A stretch of DNA of 64,000 bases from an uncultured Clostridium sp. (GTDB lineage: Bacteria; Bacillota; Clostridia; Clostridiales; Clostridiaceae): contig NZ_CAKVJA010000001.1 of NCBI RefSeq assembly GCF_934754925.1, forward strand, positions 62,001 through 126,000, written 5' to 3'. Position 1 is the stretch's first letter. Every line of letters starts with the position of its first letter. A model generated the notes under the pieces. That model ran no database searches, was not told the origin of the DNA, and saw only the letters and a list, made by a program, of their open reading frames with translations. Made by a program: the position numbers and the translations under genes. Positions 1 to 9,550 of this stretch are shown here, piece by piece.

Positions 1-2
1 CT

Positions 3-929
3 ATATTGGTAAGTATTTTAGTGATAGCTTTAAAAATAGATGTAATACTTGAAAGTATTACTAAAATAGCTATGATAAGCAGTAACTTAAATGGAATATA
101 TAATGATATTTTTAAAATTACATTACTTGTAGTCTTATTCTTTATGATTCAGATTATTTTATATAAGATTTTAAAGATAATTTTAATGCCTATGTTTTCG
201 AAGTTAAATAGACAAAATAGCATTTTACTGGTATTATTATCATCTACTTTAGGAGTTATAAAGGGTATCATATTTTTATCAATTATTTTTGTAGGTATAA
301 TTACTTATAATAATACAATAGGAATTTATAATAAAGTAGAAATATTTAATGAAAATAAGATATATGATGGATTAGCAGATATATTGGCAAGAAATACAAG
401 TAAGCTTACAGAAGAAATAGTTGAGAATTTTCTTCCAGCTAGTAATATAGTGATATATTATAATGGAGTAACATTAGAAGAGGGAATTAAATCTACTGAT
501 AAAATTGACACTATGGCAATGGAATTAACTAAAAATGTTACCAATGATATTGATAAAGCACGAATATTATATTCGTGGATAGGTAGCAATTTGCAGTATG
601 ATTATGATAGGGCAGAAAAAGCATTAAATAATGAAAAGGTAGAGGATAGTGGAGCAATAACAGCCTTTAATAATAGAAGTGGAATTTGCTTTGATTATTC
701 ATGTCTTTATGTAGCCATGGCAAGGGCAGTAGACTTAAAGGTTAGATTATTAACAGGAACTGCATATGATGGATCACAATACGGACCACATGCATGGAAT
801 GAAGTATATATAAGTGAAATTGATAAATGGATACCATTAGATACTACTTTTTACTATGCAGGTGATTATTTTAATAATGATGATTTTTATGAAGACCATA
901 TTATTGATAGTATTGCAGGAGAGTGGTAA
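3..929 (+). CDS. Membrane-anchored transglutaminase-like protein (5' partial)
   Basis: The frame is open to the left edge, so the true start lies outside the window. The visible part has at least two hydrophobic segments, one CvpA-like (ILLVLLSSTLGVIKG), then an extracytoplasmic region ending in a transglutaminase-like core. The expected papain-like triad is visible: Cys in GICFDYS, His in PHAWNEV and Asp in PLDTTF. Proteins of this kind act at the membrane as cysteine proteases or protein-modifying enzymes; the substrate here cannot be told. It ends at a hairpin terminator shared with the convergent TPR gene. The domain call is good; the biological role is unknown. Confidence 0.8.
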   Translation: MLVSILVIALKIDVILESITKIAMISSNLNGIYNDIFKITLLVVLFFMIQIILYKILKIILMPMFSKLNRQNSILLVLLSSTLGVIKGIIFLSIIFVGIITYNNTIGIYNKVEIFNENKIYDGLADILARNTSKLTEEIVENFLPASNIVIYYNGVTLEEGIKSTDKIDTMAMELTKNVTNDIDKARILYSWIGSNLQYDYDRAEKALNNEKVEDSGAITAFNNRSGICFDYSCLYVAMARAVDLKVRLLTGTAYDGSQYGPHAWNEVYISEIDKWIPLDTTFYYAGDYFNNDDFYEDHIIDSIAGEW

Positions 930-932
930 AGT

Positions 933-957
933 AAAAGCGCTTTTATAGCGCTTTTTT
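933..957. terminator. Bidirectional terminator between convergent genes
   Basis: Stem AAAAGCGC / GCGCTTTT with a 7-nt loop followed by a T-run. It sits between the ends of the transglutaminase-like gene and the minus-strand TPR gene and includes the TPR stop codon. Confidence 0.8.
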
Positions 958-1299
958 ATTTTTAGACATTATTAAGTTTATTGCTTTTTCACAATCCTTA
1001 TCTGAAGCATCTAAAGCCCACGCTCTATTAAAATAAATTAATGCTTTATTAGTATTTTCTAGCATTGCGTAGCAGTATGCTAAATTAAAATAGTATTTAC
1101 TTTCCTTTTGTATGCTTAATGCTTTTTTTAACATATCTATAGCAGAGTTAAAATCTTTAAGTTTTATATAGCATACACCAGCATTATAATAAGCACAACT
1201 TTCATTTTCACCAGCCTCAATTGATTCTATATAGTTTTCAATTGCTTTAGAATAATCTTTATTATTATAATATTTATTTCCTTCATTGAAGTAGCTCAT
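943..1299 (-). CDS. Small tetratricopeptide-repeat protein
   Basis: 118 residues made almost wholly of about three TPR units. Typical TPR positions are visible in NKYYNNKDYSKAIENY, YNAGVCYIKLKDFNSAIDM and FNLAYCYAMLENTNKALIYF. There is no signal peptide or other domain, so it is a cytoplasmic protein-interaction scaffold of unknown partner. The ATG at 1299 is preceded by an excellent AGGAGGG site. It is transcribed as a single gene, convergent with the gene to its left and divergent from the activase gene on its right. Confidence 0.8.
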   Translation of the reverse strand: MSYFNEGNKYYNNKDYSKAIENYIESIEAGENESCAYYNAGVCYIKLKDFNSAIDMLKKALSIQKESKYYFNLAYCYAMLENTNKALIYFNRAWALDASDKDCEKAINLIMSKNKKAL

Positions 1300-1405
1300 A
1301 ATACCCTCCTAAGTAGTTACTGTATTATTTTAATTATTGTCTATAAAATATAATATTATTCATAAAAAATTCTTATGTTAACAATATGGAATAAAAGTAA
1401 AAATA

Positions 1406-1414
1406 TGGTATAAT
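1406..1414 (+). promoter_or_regulatory. Extended -10 promoter for the activase gene
   Basis: TGG followed by a consensus TATAAT at 1409-1414 forms an extended -10 element 37 nt upstream of the proposed ATG. No good -35 hexamer is at the right distance, which is usual for extended -10 promoters. Confidence 0.55.
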
Positions 1415-1450
1415 AGTCATGTGTAAAAAAGATTAGGAAGAGTGGTAAGA

Positions 1451-4400
1451 ATGAAATGTTTTAAATTAGGAGTAGATGTAGGTTCAACAACAATAAAAGT
1501 CGTAGTTTTAAATTATTACAATAAAGTAATATATAGTGATTATAAAAGACACTTTTCAGATATTAAAACTGCTTTAAAACAAGCATTAAAAGAATGTATT
1601 GATAAAATAGGTAATGTTAATTTAAGAGTAACTGTTACAGGTTCAGGAGGAATTGCAGCATCAGAGTGGTTAAAGGCTGACTTTCAACAAGAAGTTATAT
1701 CTTGTACAAAAGCTGTTGAAGAGTTTTTACATAAAACTGATGTTGTAATTGAACTTGGAGGTGAAGATGCAAAAATAACATACTTAAAAGATGGAGTAGA
1801 TCAAAGAATGAATGGAACTTGTGCTGGTGGAACAGGTGCATTTATTGATCAAATGGCAATATTATTGAATACAGATGCAAAGGGATTAAATGAGCTATCA
1901 AAAGATTCAACTATTATATATCCAATAGCGTCAAGATGTGGTGTATTTGCAAAGACAGATGTTCAACCGCTTATTAATGAAGGGGCAAAGAGAAGTGATA
2001 TTGCTGCTTCTATTTTTCAAGCTGTTGTAAATCAAACAATAAGTGGACTAGCATGCGGTAAACCAATACGTGGAAATGTAGCTTTTTTAGGAGGTCCATT
2101 ACATTTTCTTGATGGGTTAACAAAAAGATTTATAGAAACTTTGAATTTAAAGAAAGGTGAATATATTATACCTAAAAATTCAGAGTTATATGTTGCTATT
2201 GGCGCAGCACTATTAGCAGATACTAAAGAAACAATAACATTAGCTCAGTTAATAGAAAATTTAGATAAGGTTAATTATAAAGATATAGTACATGATAATT
2301 TACCACCATTATTTGAAGATGAAAAAGAATACTTAGAATTTTTAAATAGGCATTCGGGTAATAGGGTAAAAAGAGGGGAAATATCAAATTATAGGGGAAA
2401 TGTGTTTATTGGTATAGATGCAGGTTCTACAACTACTAAGTTAGCAGTAATAGGTGAAAATAATGAATTATTATATTCTAGCTATAACAATAATGAAGGA
2501 AGTCCATTAAATAAAACAGTTGATATATTGAAAGATTTATATAAAAAGCTTAGTAATAACATAACTATAGGTAAGGTTACAGTAACTGGATATGGAGAAG
2601 GATTAATAAAAGCAGCTTTAGGAGTAGATATAGGAGAGATAGAAACAGTTTGTCATTTTAAGGGTGCTAAATCATTTATGCCCAATGTAGATTTTATTTT
2701 AGATATTGGTGGACAAGATATGAAGGCTTTAATGATTAAGGATGGAGTAATAAACAATATTTTATTAAATGAAGCATGCTCATCAGGGTGTGGTTCATTT
2801 ATAGAAGGATTTAGTAAATCGTTAAATATTTCAATAGATGAATTTGCAAAGCTTTCAATTAAAGCTAAAAAGCCAGTTGATTTAGGTTCTAGGTGTACGG
2901 TATTTATGAATTCTAAAGTAAAGCAAGTTCAAAAAGAAGGTGCTAGTGTTGGAGATATCTCAGCAGGCCTATGTTATTCAGTTATAAAAAATGCACTATA
3001 TAAAGTTATAAAAATTAGAAATTTTGATGAATTGGGTAAAAATATAATTGTACAAGGTGGAACCTTTTATAACGATGGTGTATTAAGAAGTTTTGAAAAG
3101 TTAACAGGTGCTAATGTTATGAGACCGGATATAGCTGGATTAATGGGTGCTTATGGAGCTGCATTAATTAGTAAAGAAAACTATAAAGAAGGTGAGGTAT
3201 CTACTTTAATAGGCGAGGATAAGCTAGAAAAATTTCACTTTAAAACCACTTGTTCTAGATGTGGGGGGTGTGGTAATAACTGTTTATTGACTATCAATAA
3301 GTTTGATAATGAAGAAAAATATATTACAGGAAATAGATGTGAAAGGCCATTAGGTAATAGTGCTAAGAAATTAGAGGTTCCTAATTTATATAAATATAAA
3401 TTATCAAGAATTTTTAATTATAAACCATTATCAAAAGCTGAAGCAATTAGAGGTGAAATTGGTATACCAAGGGCTTTAAATATTTATGAAAATTATCCAT
3501 TTTGGTTTACACTTTTAACAAAACTAAAATTTAGAGTTATAATTTCTCCATTTTCAAGTAAAAAAATATTTAATTTAGGAATAGAGACAATACCATCCGA
3601 ATCAGTATGTTATCCAGCAAAACTAAGTCATGGTCATATAATGTCATTGATAAATAAAGGAATAAAGACTATATTCTATCCTTGTATACCTTATGAATAT
3701 AAAGAAGATAATAAAGCAAATAATCATTATAATTGTCCAATTGTTACATCATATCCTCAAGTTATAAAGAATAATATAGATGAGTTGAATATAGAAGGTA
3801 TAAAATATATTTCGCCATTTTTATCACTAGATAATAAGGAAAAGTTATATAAGATAATTTATGATGTATTTAAGGATTATAATATAACTATGAAAGAAGC
3901 TAAAATAGCTGTAGATGCTGCATTTAATGAAAGAGAACAAGTAATAAAAGATATAAGAAAAAAAGGTGAGGAAACATTAAAGTATATTGAAGAAAATAAT
4001 ATGAAGGGAATAGTTTTAAGTGGTAGACCTTATCATATAGATCAAGAAATAAACCATGGTTTAACAGATATAATTACTTCATATAATATGGCTGTATTTA
4101 CTGAAGATAGTGTAGCACACTTAGGAAATCTAGATAGACCTATTAGAGTTGTAGATCAATGGATGTACCATACTAGGCTTTATAGAGCAGCAGCTTTTGT
4201 TAAAGAGAGAAACGACTTAGAATTAGTACAACTTACTTCCTTTGGTTGTGGATTAGATGCTGTAACAAGTGATCAGGTTTCAGAGATATTAGCATCAAAT
4301 GGTAAGATGTATACACTAATAAAAATAGATGAGGGAAGTAATTTAGGAGCAGTAAAAATCAGAGTTAGATCTTTAAAAGCTGCTATGGAAGAAAGAGAAA

Positions 4401-5740
4401 AAAATAAAATAGAGCCTAAAGCAGTTGATAACAAGTATAACAAGGTTTTATTTACTAAGGAGATGAAGAAGGATTGGACAATTCTTGCTCCTCAAATGTC
4501 TCCAATACATTTTCAATTTATAGAAAGGGCAGCTAGGGCAGAGGGATATAATCTTGATGTATTACCTGCAAATGATAAAGAAGCTATAGAAGAAGGTGTA
4601 AAGTATGTTAATAATGATGCATGTTATCCATCCATTTTAGTAATAGGACAAATGATAAATGCATTAAAATCTGGCAAGTATGATCCGAAAAAAACAGCTG
4701 TAATAATAAGTCAAACTGGTGGTGGATGTAGAGCAACCAATTATATAGGCTTTTTAAAGAAGGGGTTAAGAGAAGCAGGATTTGAAGATGTACCTATAAT
4801 ATCATTAAACGTAATAGGAATGGAAAAGCAACCAGGGTTTACTATAAGTTATTCTCTTATAAAAAGGCTTATGATGGGAATTATATATGGAGATTTGTTT
4901 ATGAGAGTACTTTATAGAGTAAGACCATATGAGAAGGTTCCAGGATCTGCAAATAAGTTATATGAATTTTGGAGAGAAAAAGCATTTGAAAATGTTTCTA
5001 ATGGAAACAAGAGAGAAATGAATGAAAATATAAAAAACATAGTAGAAGCATTTGATAAATTAGAAATAAATAATATTAAAAAACCTAAAGTTGGAGTTGT
5101 AGGAGAAATACTAGTTAAATATCATCCAACAGCAAATAATAATATTGTTGATGTTTTAGAAAGTGAAGGTGCAGAAGTCGTAGTTCCTGAACTATTAGAT
5201 TTCTTTTTATATTGTTGTTATAACTCTGAATTTAAAAGCAAATATTTATCTAGAAGTAATATTGTTAAAACTGCCTGTAATATAGCTATCACTTATATTG
5301 AATCATTTAGAAAGATTGTAATAAGAGAGCTACAAAAAAGCGAAAGGTTTGGAAGTCCAACTTCAATAAGCAATCTTGCGGAAAAGGCATCACAAGTAGT
5401 TTCATTAGGAAATCAAACTGGTGAGGGCTGGTTACTTACAGGAGAGATGATTGAATTAATTGAAAGTGATGTAAATAATATAGTATGTATTCAGCCATTT
5501 GCTTGTTTACCTAACCATGTTACAGGAAAAGGTATGATAAAAGCATTAAAAGCTAAATATCCATTTGCTAATATTATAGCAGTAGATTATGATCCAGGAG
5601 CATCAGAGGTTAATCAATTAAATAGAATTAAATTAATGATGTCAGTTGCATTTAAAAATATGAATGTAACACAATCAGGATATAAGTGTAGTGATGAAAT
5701 AAAAATAGATATAAATACTTTAAGAACTAATAATATATAG
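1451..5740 (+). CDS. Giant 2-hydroxyacyl-CoA dehydratase-type activase (double BcrAD/BadFG plus DUF2229-like region)
   Basis: A 1429-residue ATPase of the HgdC/BcrAD/BadFG family fused to further domains. Domain 1 (about 1-260) has DVGSTTIKVV and the cluster cysteines C124 (GTCAGGTG) and C163 (SRCGVF). Domain 2 (about 315-580) repeats this with DAGSTTTKLA, C443/C447 (EACSSGCGS) and C482. A Cys-rich linker (CSRCGGCGNNC) leads into a DUF2229-like region (ESVCYPAKLSHGH) and a C-terminal part related to dehydratase subunits. The family injects electrons, driven by ATP, into partner Fe-S enzymes, but no dehydratase gene is adjacent. ATG 1451 is preferred over GTG 1442, because AGGAAG ends one base before the GTG. 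Confidence 0.82.
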   Translation: MKCFKLGVDVGSTTIKVVVLNYYNKVIYSDYKRHFSDIKTALKQALKECIDKIGNVNLRVTVTGSGGIAASEWLKADFQQEVISCTKAVEEFLHKTDVVIELGGEDAKITYLKDGVDQRMNGTCAGGTGAFIDQMAILLNTDAKGLNELSKDSTIIYPIASRCGVFAKTDVQPLINEGAKRSDIAASIFQAVVNQTISGLACGKPIRGNVAFLGGPLHFLDGLTKRFIETLNLKKGEYIIPKNSELYVAIGAALLADTKETITLAQLIENLDKVNYKDIVHDNLPPLFEDEKEYLEFLNRHSGNRVKRGEISNYRGNVFIGIDAGSTTTKLAVIGENNELLYSSYNNNEGSPLNKTVDILKDLYKKLSNNITIGKVTVTGYGEGLIKAALGVDIGEIETVCHFKGAKSFMPNVDFILDIGGQDMKALMIKDGVINNILLNEACSSGCGSFIEGFSKSLNISIDEFAKLSIKAKKPVDLGSRCTVFMNSKVKQVQKEGASVGDISAGLCYSVIKNALYKVIKIRNFDELGKNIIVQGGTFYNDGVLRSFEKLTGANVMRPDIAGLMGAYGAALISKENYKEGEVSTLIGEDKLEKFHFKTTCSRCGGCGNNCLLTINKFDNEEKYITGNRCERPLGNSAKKLEVPNLYKYKLSRIFNYKPLSKAEAIRGEIGIPRALNIYENYPFWFTLLTKLKFRVIISPFSSKKIFNLGIETIPSESVCYPAKLSHGHIMSLINKGIKTIFYPCIPYEYKEDNKANNHYNCPIVTSYPQVIKNNIDELNIEGIKYISPFLSLDNKEKLYKIIYDVFKDYNITMKEAKIAVDAAFNEREQVIKDIRKKGEETLKYIEENNMKGIVLSGRPYHIDQEINHGLTDIITSYNMAVFTEDSVAHLGNLDRPIRVVDQWMYHTRLYRAAAFVKERNDLELVQLTSFGCGLDAVTSDQVSEILASNGKMYTLIKIDEGSNLGAVKIRVRSLKAAMEEREKNKIEPKAVDNKYNKVLFTKEMKKDWTILAPQMSPIHFQFIERAARAEGYNLDVLPANDKEAIEEGVKYVNNDACYPSILVIGQMINALKSGKYDPKKTAVIISQTGGGCRATNYIGFLKKGLREAGFEDVPIISLNVIGMEKQPGFTISYSLIKRLMMGIIYGDLFMRVLYRVRPYEKVPGSANKLYEFWREKAFENVSNGNKREMNENIKNIVEAFDKLEINNIKKPKVGVVGEILVKYHPTANNNIVDVLESEGAEVVVPELLDFFLYCCYNSEFKSKYLSRSNIVKTACNIAITYIESFRKIVIRELQKSERFGSPTSISNLAEKASQVVSLGNQTGEGWLLTGEMIELIESDVNNIVCIQPFACLPNHVTGKGMIKALKAKYPFANIIAVDYDPGASEVNQLNRIKLMMSVAFKNMNVTQSGYKCSDEIKIDINTLRTNNI

Positions 5741-5755
5741 AATACGAAGTATAAA

Positions 5756-5809
5756 AATAAAGAGAAATAAAAAATTCGACATTTTTTTATTTTCCTCTTT
5801 ATTTTTTTT
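5756..5809 (+). terminator. Terminator after the activase gene
   Basis: Long A/T-rich stem, AATAAAGAG... paired with ...CTCTTTATT, with continuing A:T pairs inward and a following T-run. It lies between the activase stop and the kinase gene. Confidence 0.7.
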
Positions 5810-5870
5810 CTTGTCTTTAATATAATGTATTTATATTTTAATACGTTAAATTTGTAGCAGGAGAGATAGT

Positions 5871-6821
5871 ATGAATGATAATAATCCATATATATTAGTT
5901 TTAGGGGCATCAATAGTTGATATTTTTGGTTTTTGTGGAAGAAGCTATGCACAAAGAGATTCAATTCCAGGGCATATAAAAATATCTTTTGGGGGCGTTT
6001 GTAGAAATATTGCTGAAAATCTAGCAAGAGTTGGAGTAAATACACAGTTTATTTCTACCTTAGGAGACGATGAAAATGGAAAGAGTATTTTAGAGCACTC
6101 TAAAAAATTTGGATATAATATGGAGAATTCTCTTTTCTTAGAAGGGGAAAGCACTCCTACATATCTAGCAATCTTAAACCATCAAGGGGAGATGGAATCT
6201 GCAGTTGTAGATATGGAAAGTTTAAATAAGATGGATGAAAGATTTGTAGATGAAAAGCATGAAGTTTTTGAAAATGCTGAATATACAATTGTTGATTCAG
6301 ATAATCCAGCTTTATTAGAGTACATATTAAAAAAATACCAAGGTAAAAGTAAATTTATCTTAGATCCTGTATCTGCAAAGAAAGCAAAAAAGATTCGTCA
6401 TTTAATAAAATACTTCCATACTATAAAGCCAAATAGATTTGAAACAGAAGCTTTATGTGGATTTAAAATTGAAACTAATGATGATTTAAAAAAAGCAGGT
6501 AGATTCTTTATAGAACAAGGTGTGAAAAATGTATTTATTAGTCTAGATGCAGATGGAATATATTATATAACTAGTGAAGGTGAAGAAGGAACATTAGCTT
6601 GTTGTGAGGCAATAGAGGTAAAAAATGTAACTGGGGCTGGAGATTCTTTTGTAGCTGGAATAGGGTATGGATATATGAATAACTTAAATATTAAGGATAC
6701 ACTTAAATATTCAGTTGCCATGTCAATAATAACAATTACTCATGAGGAAACAATAAATCCGAAAATTAGTCATGAATTAGTTGAAGACTTAGTTAATAGA
6801 ACAAAGTGGAGAGAAAACTAA
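5871..6821 (+). CDS. psuK: PfkB-family carbohydrate kinase, probably pseudouridine kinase
   Basis: 316 residues with the ribokinase/PfkB fold. The N-terminal signature GGVCRNIAENLARVG resembles the GG-G-RN-AENLARLG pattern of PsuK-type enzymes, and the C-terminal anion-hole and catalytic motif is VTGAGDSFVAG. The likely reaction is ATP-dependent 5'-phosphorylation of pseudouridine, the step before cleavage by PsuG. No psuG is adjacent, so another nucleoside or sugar substrate is possible. GGAGAGATAG gives a good ribosome site before ATG 5871. It is monocistronic, bounded by terminators on both sides. Family call strong, substrate moderate. Confidence 0.78.
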   Translation: MNDNNPYILVLGASIVDIFGFCGRSYAQRDSIPGHIKISFGGVCRNIAENLARVGVNTQFISTLGDDENGKSILEHSKKFGYNMENSLFLEGESTPTYLAILNHQGEMESAVVDMESLNKMDERFVDEKHEVFENAEYTIVDSDNPALLEYILKKYQGKSKFILDPVSAKKAKKIRHLIKYFHTIKPNRFETEALCGFKIETNDDLKKAGRFFIEQGVKNVFISLDADGIYYITSEGEEGTLACCEAIEVKNVTGAGDSFVAGIGYGYMNNLNIKDTLKYSVAMSIITITHEETINPKISHELVEDLVNRTKWREN

Positions 6822-6827
6822 AAAATA

Positions 6828-6893
6828 ATAAGACTTATTAGATATCATTAAAAGTTTAAGAACCAGTATGATAACTAATAGGTCTTATTTTTT
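6828..6893 (+). terminator. Terminator after the PfkB kinase
   Basis: 14-bp stem (ATAAGACTTATTAG with CTAATAGGTCTTAT, one G:U pair) with a long loop, followed by TTTTTT. Confidence 0.75.
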
Positions 6894-6931
6894 ACAGCCA
6901 ATTTCCTTAAAATGTAAAAATATCAAAAAAG

Positions 6932-6940
6932 TGATATAAT
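6932..6940 (+). promoter_or_regulatory. Extended -10 promoter for the hyp operon
   Basis: TGA followed by consensus TATAAT at 6935-6940, 54 nt upstream of the hypF start. The -35 region is poor, as is usual for extended -10 promoters. Confidence 0.5.
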
Positions 6941-6993
6941 TATTTTGTAACTATAATTAGAAATTAAGCTGAAGTATTAAAGGATGAGGTAAT

Positions 6994-9318
6994 ATGAACC
7001 AGAATAGAAAGTTTATTGAGGTAAAAGGAATAGTTCAAGGAGTAGGTTTTAGACCATTTGTTTATAAATTAGCAAAATTAAATAATTTAGTTGGATGGGT
7101 AAATAATACAAGTAAAGGTGTAATGATAGATATCGAAGGTGATGAAAAGAATCTTAATAGTTTCATAGATGAATTAAATAACAATCCACCTCTTTTATCA
7201 AAAATTACTTCAATTAATATAATGAATATGGAGATTGTAGGATATAAAAATTTTATTATAAAAGAGAGTAATAATAAGTTAAATGCAACAACATATATTT
7301 CACCAGATTATTCAATATGCCCACAATGTAAGGAGGAAATATTTGATAAAAATAATAGACGATATAGATATCCTTTTACTAATTGTACAAACTGTGGACC
7401 AAGATTTTCAATAATAAAATCATTACCCTATGATAGAGTTTCTACTACGATGTATGATTTTAAAATGTGTAATAAATGTAAAAATGAATATAATAATCCA
7501 AGTAATAGAAGATTTCATGCAGAACCAAATGCATGTCCTGAATGCGGTCCAAGAGTATATATTATAGATAAATATAATAATGAAATAAAATGTACTGATT
7601 ATTTCAGTAAAGTAATAAGTTTACTAAAGCAAGGTAATATATTTGCTATTAAGGGAATAGGTGGTTTTAATTTAGTCTGTGATAGCAAAAATGAAAAAAC
7701 AATCAAAATATTAAGAGAAAGAAAGCATAGACCTAGTAAACCATTAGCAGTAATGATAAAAGATATAGAAACAGTAAAAAAATATTGTATTTTAAATAAG
7801 GACCAGGAGAAATTATTAAAAAGTAATAAAAAACCTATTGTTCTTTTGGAGAAAAGAGATAAAAATATCTTTCCAGAAAACTTATCACCTAATAATAGAA
7901 AGGTAGGGGTTATGTTACCATATACACCATTACATTATCTGTTATTTGATGATGAATTAGATAGTTTAGTTATGACTAGTGCTAATATTAGTGGAGAACC
8001 AATTATATATAAAAATGATGATGCAATTAAAAAGTTAAATAATATTGTGGACTATTTTTTAATTCATAATAGAGATATTTATATTAGTGTTGATGATTCA
8101 GTAAGTAATATTATTTTAGATGAAGAGAGGCTTATTAGGCTGGGAAGAGGCTATGCACCATATACCTTAAATATAAATACCGTTACTAAAATACTAGCAT
8201 TAGGAACAGAGCTTAAAAACACAATTTCTCTAAGTAATAAAAATGATATTTTTATTAGCCAATATATAGGAGATTTAAAGAATATTGAAACAATAAATTC
8301 ATTAGAAAAGGTAATAGAACATTTTAGTAAAATATATGATGTTATTCCAAGAGTTTTAGTATATGATAAGCATCCAGATTTTGAATATAGGAAGATTAAG
8401 TTAGGAACGCTTTTAAATTTAAATAAGGATATTAGGATAATAGAGACTCAACATCATCATAGTCATATTGTAAGTTGTATGGCTGAAAATAATATAAATA
8501 CAGATGTTATTGGAATTGCATTTGACGGAACTGGATATGGAGAAGATAAAAGTATATGGGGAGGAGAATTCTTAATATGCAATAAGAGTAAGTTTAAAAG
8601 AGTAGGATATTTAGATGAATTTTATTTACCAGGTGGAGATAAGGCAATTAAGGAACCATGGAGAATAGGGCTTTCATTAATTTATAAGGTGTTTAAGGAG
8701 GATTTTAATCAGTTTATTCCTAAACATTTAAAAGATAAGGAGTATAACATAATAAGAGCTATGATTGATAGAAAAATAAATTCTCCAAAGACATCTAGTA
8801 TGGGAAGATTCTTTGATGGAATTTCTGCTATATTAGGATTTAGTAAAGCAGTTACTTTTGAAGGAGAGGCTGCAATTAGTCTTGAAAATATATGTTCTGA
8901 AAAAAACAATGAAAGTTATGAATTTAAAATTAAAGAAATTGAAGAAAAATTTATTTTAGATTTTAGTCATATTATAAAAGGTATTATTTGTGATATTGAT
9001 AGTAAAATTAATATTAATATTATAGCAAGGAAATTTCATAATACTATAATAAAAAGTACTATTGAAATAGCAATATATATTAGAGAAAAAACTAATATCA
9101 ATACTGTTGTTATTAGTGGAGGTGTTTTTCAAAATCAAATATTATTTAAAGGTGTTGTTAAGGGACTAGAAAGACATAAATTTAATGTAGCAACTCATAA
9201 AATAATTCCTTGCAATGATAGTGGAGTAAGTTTAGGGCAATTAATAATTGCTAATGAATTATTAAAAGAAGAATTTAGGGGGGAGAATCATGTGCATAGC
9301 TGTTCCAGCAAATATTGA
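6994..9318 (+). CDS. hypF: Carbamoyltransferase HypF, [NiFe]-hydrogenase maturation
   Basis: 774 residues, the normal HypF length, with all domains in order. These are an N-terminal acylphosphatase domain (VQGVGFRPFVYKLA), two zinc-finger CxxC pairs at about 108-132 and 157-184, a YrdC-like domain (about 200-385), and a Kae1-like domain with metal-binding HHHSH at about 486-490. HypF converts carbamoyl phosphate to a carbamoyl adenylate and carbamoylates the HypE C-terminal cysteine, supplying the cyanide ligands of the NiFe site. It is first in hypF-hypC-hypD-hypE. Its 3' end overlaps hypC by 29 nt, implying translational coupling. Confidence 0.96.
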   Translation: MNQNRKFIEVKGIVQGVGFRPFVYKLAKLNNLVGWVNNTSKGVMIDIEGDEKNLNSFIDELNNNPPLLSKITSINIMNMEIVGYKNFIIKESNNKLNATTYISPDYSICPQCKEEIFDKNNRRYRYPFTNCTNCGPRFSIIKSLPYDRVSTTMYDFKMCNKCKNEYNNPSNRRFHAEPNACPECGPRVYIIDKYNNEIKCTDYFSKVISLLKQGNIFAIKGIGGFNLVCDSKNEKTIKILRERKHRPSKPLAVMIKDIETVKKYCILNKDQEKLLKSNKKPIVLLEKRDKNIFPENLSPNNRKVGVMLPYTPLHYLLFDDELDSLVMTSANISGEPIIYKNDDAIKKLNNIVDYFLIHNRDIYISVDDSVSNIILDEERLIRLGRGYAPYTLNINTVTKILALGTELKNTISLSNKNDIFISQYIGDLKNIETINSLEKVIEHFSKIYDVIPRVLVYDKHPDFEYRKIKLGTLLNLNKDIRIIETQHHHSHIVSCMAENNINTDVIGIAFDGTGYGEDKSIWGGEFLICNKSKFKRVGYLDEFYLPGGDKAIKEPWRIGLSLIYKVFKEDFNQFIPKHLKDKEYNIIRAMIDRKINSPKTSSMGRFFDGISAILGFSKAVTFEGEAAISLENICSEKNNESYEFKIKEIEEKFILDFSHIIKGIICDIDSKININIIARKFHNTIIKSTIEIAIYIREKTNINTVVISGGVFQNQILFKGVVKGLERHKFNVATHKIIPCNDSGVSLGQLIIANELLKEEFRGENHVHSCSSKY

Positions 9319-9550
9319 AGACATACTAGGAAATGATGCTATTGTAAACTACAATGGAGTTAAGGTTAAAGTTAATATAATGTTTATTGAAAATCCAAAA
9401 ATAGGGGATTATGTATTGGTTCATGCAGGATGTGCAATTCAAAAAATTGATGAAAATTATGCAAAAGAAACTTTAGATATATTTAAGGAGTTAAGTTATG
9501 CTATAGAGGAGTGTAAATTTAATGGAAATATTAAAAGAGTTGAAAAATAG
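9290..9550 (+). CDS. hypC: Hydrogenase maturation chaperone HypC/HupF
   Basis: 86 residues starting MCIAVPA. The essential Cys2 that holds the Fe(CN)2CO unit and contacts HypD and the hydrogenase large subunit is present. The HAGCAIQKIDE segment is the usual C-terminal family motif. The start ATG lies inside the end of hypF behind a strong GGGGGAG site, and its own end overlaps hypD by 29 nt. This chaperone carries the iron centre between the HypCD complex and apo-hydrogenase. Confidence 0.94.
   Translation: MCIAVPANIEDILGNDAIVNYNGVKVKVNIMFIENPKIGDYVLVHAGCAIQKIDENYAKETLDIFKELSYAIEECKFNGNIKRVEK

Noticed and set aside
5614..6045. 143-codon minus-strand ORF
   Set aside because: Overlaps the activase 3' end, a terminator and the kinase 5' end; low-complexity F/L/I/Y composition of an antisense shadow.
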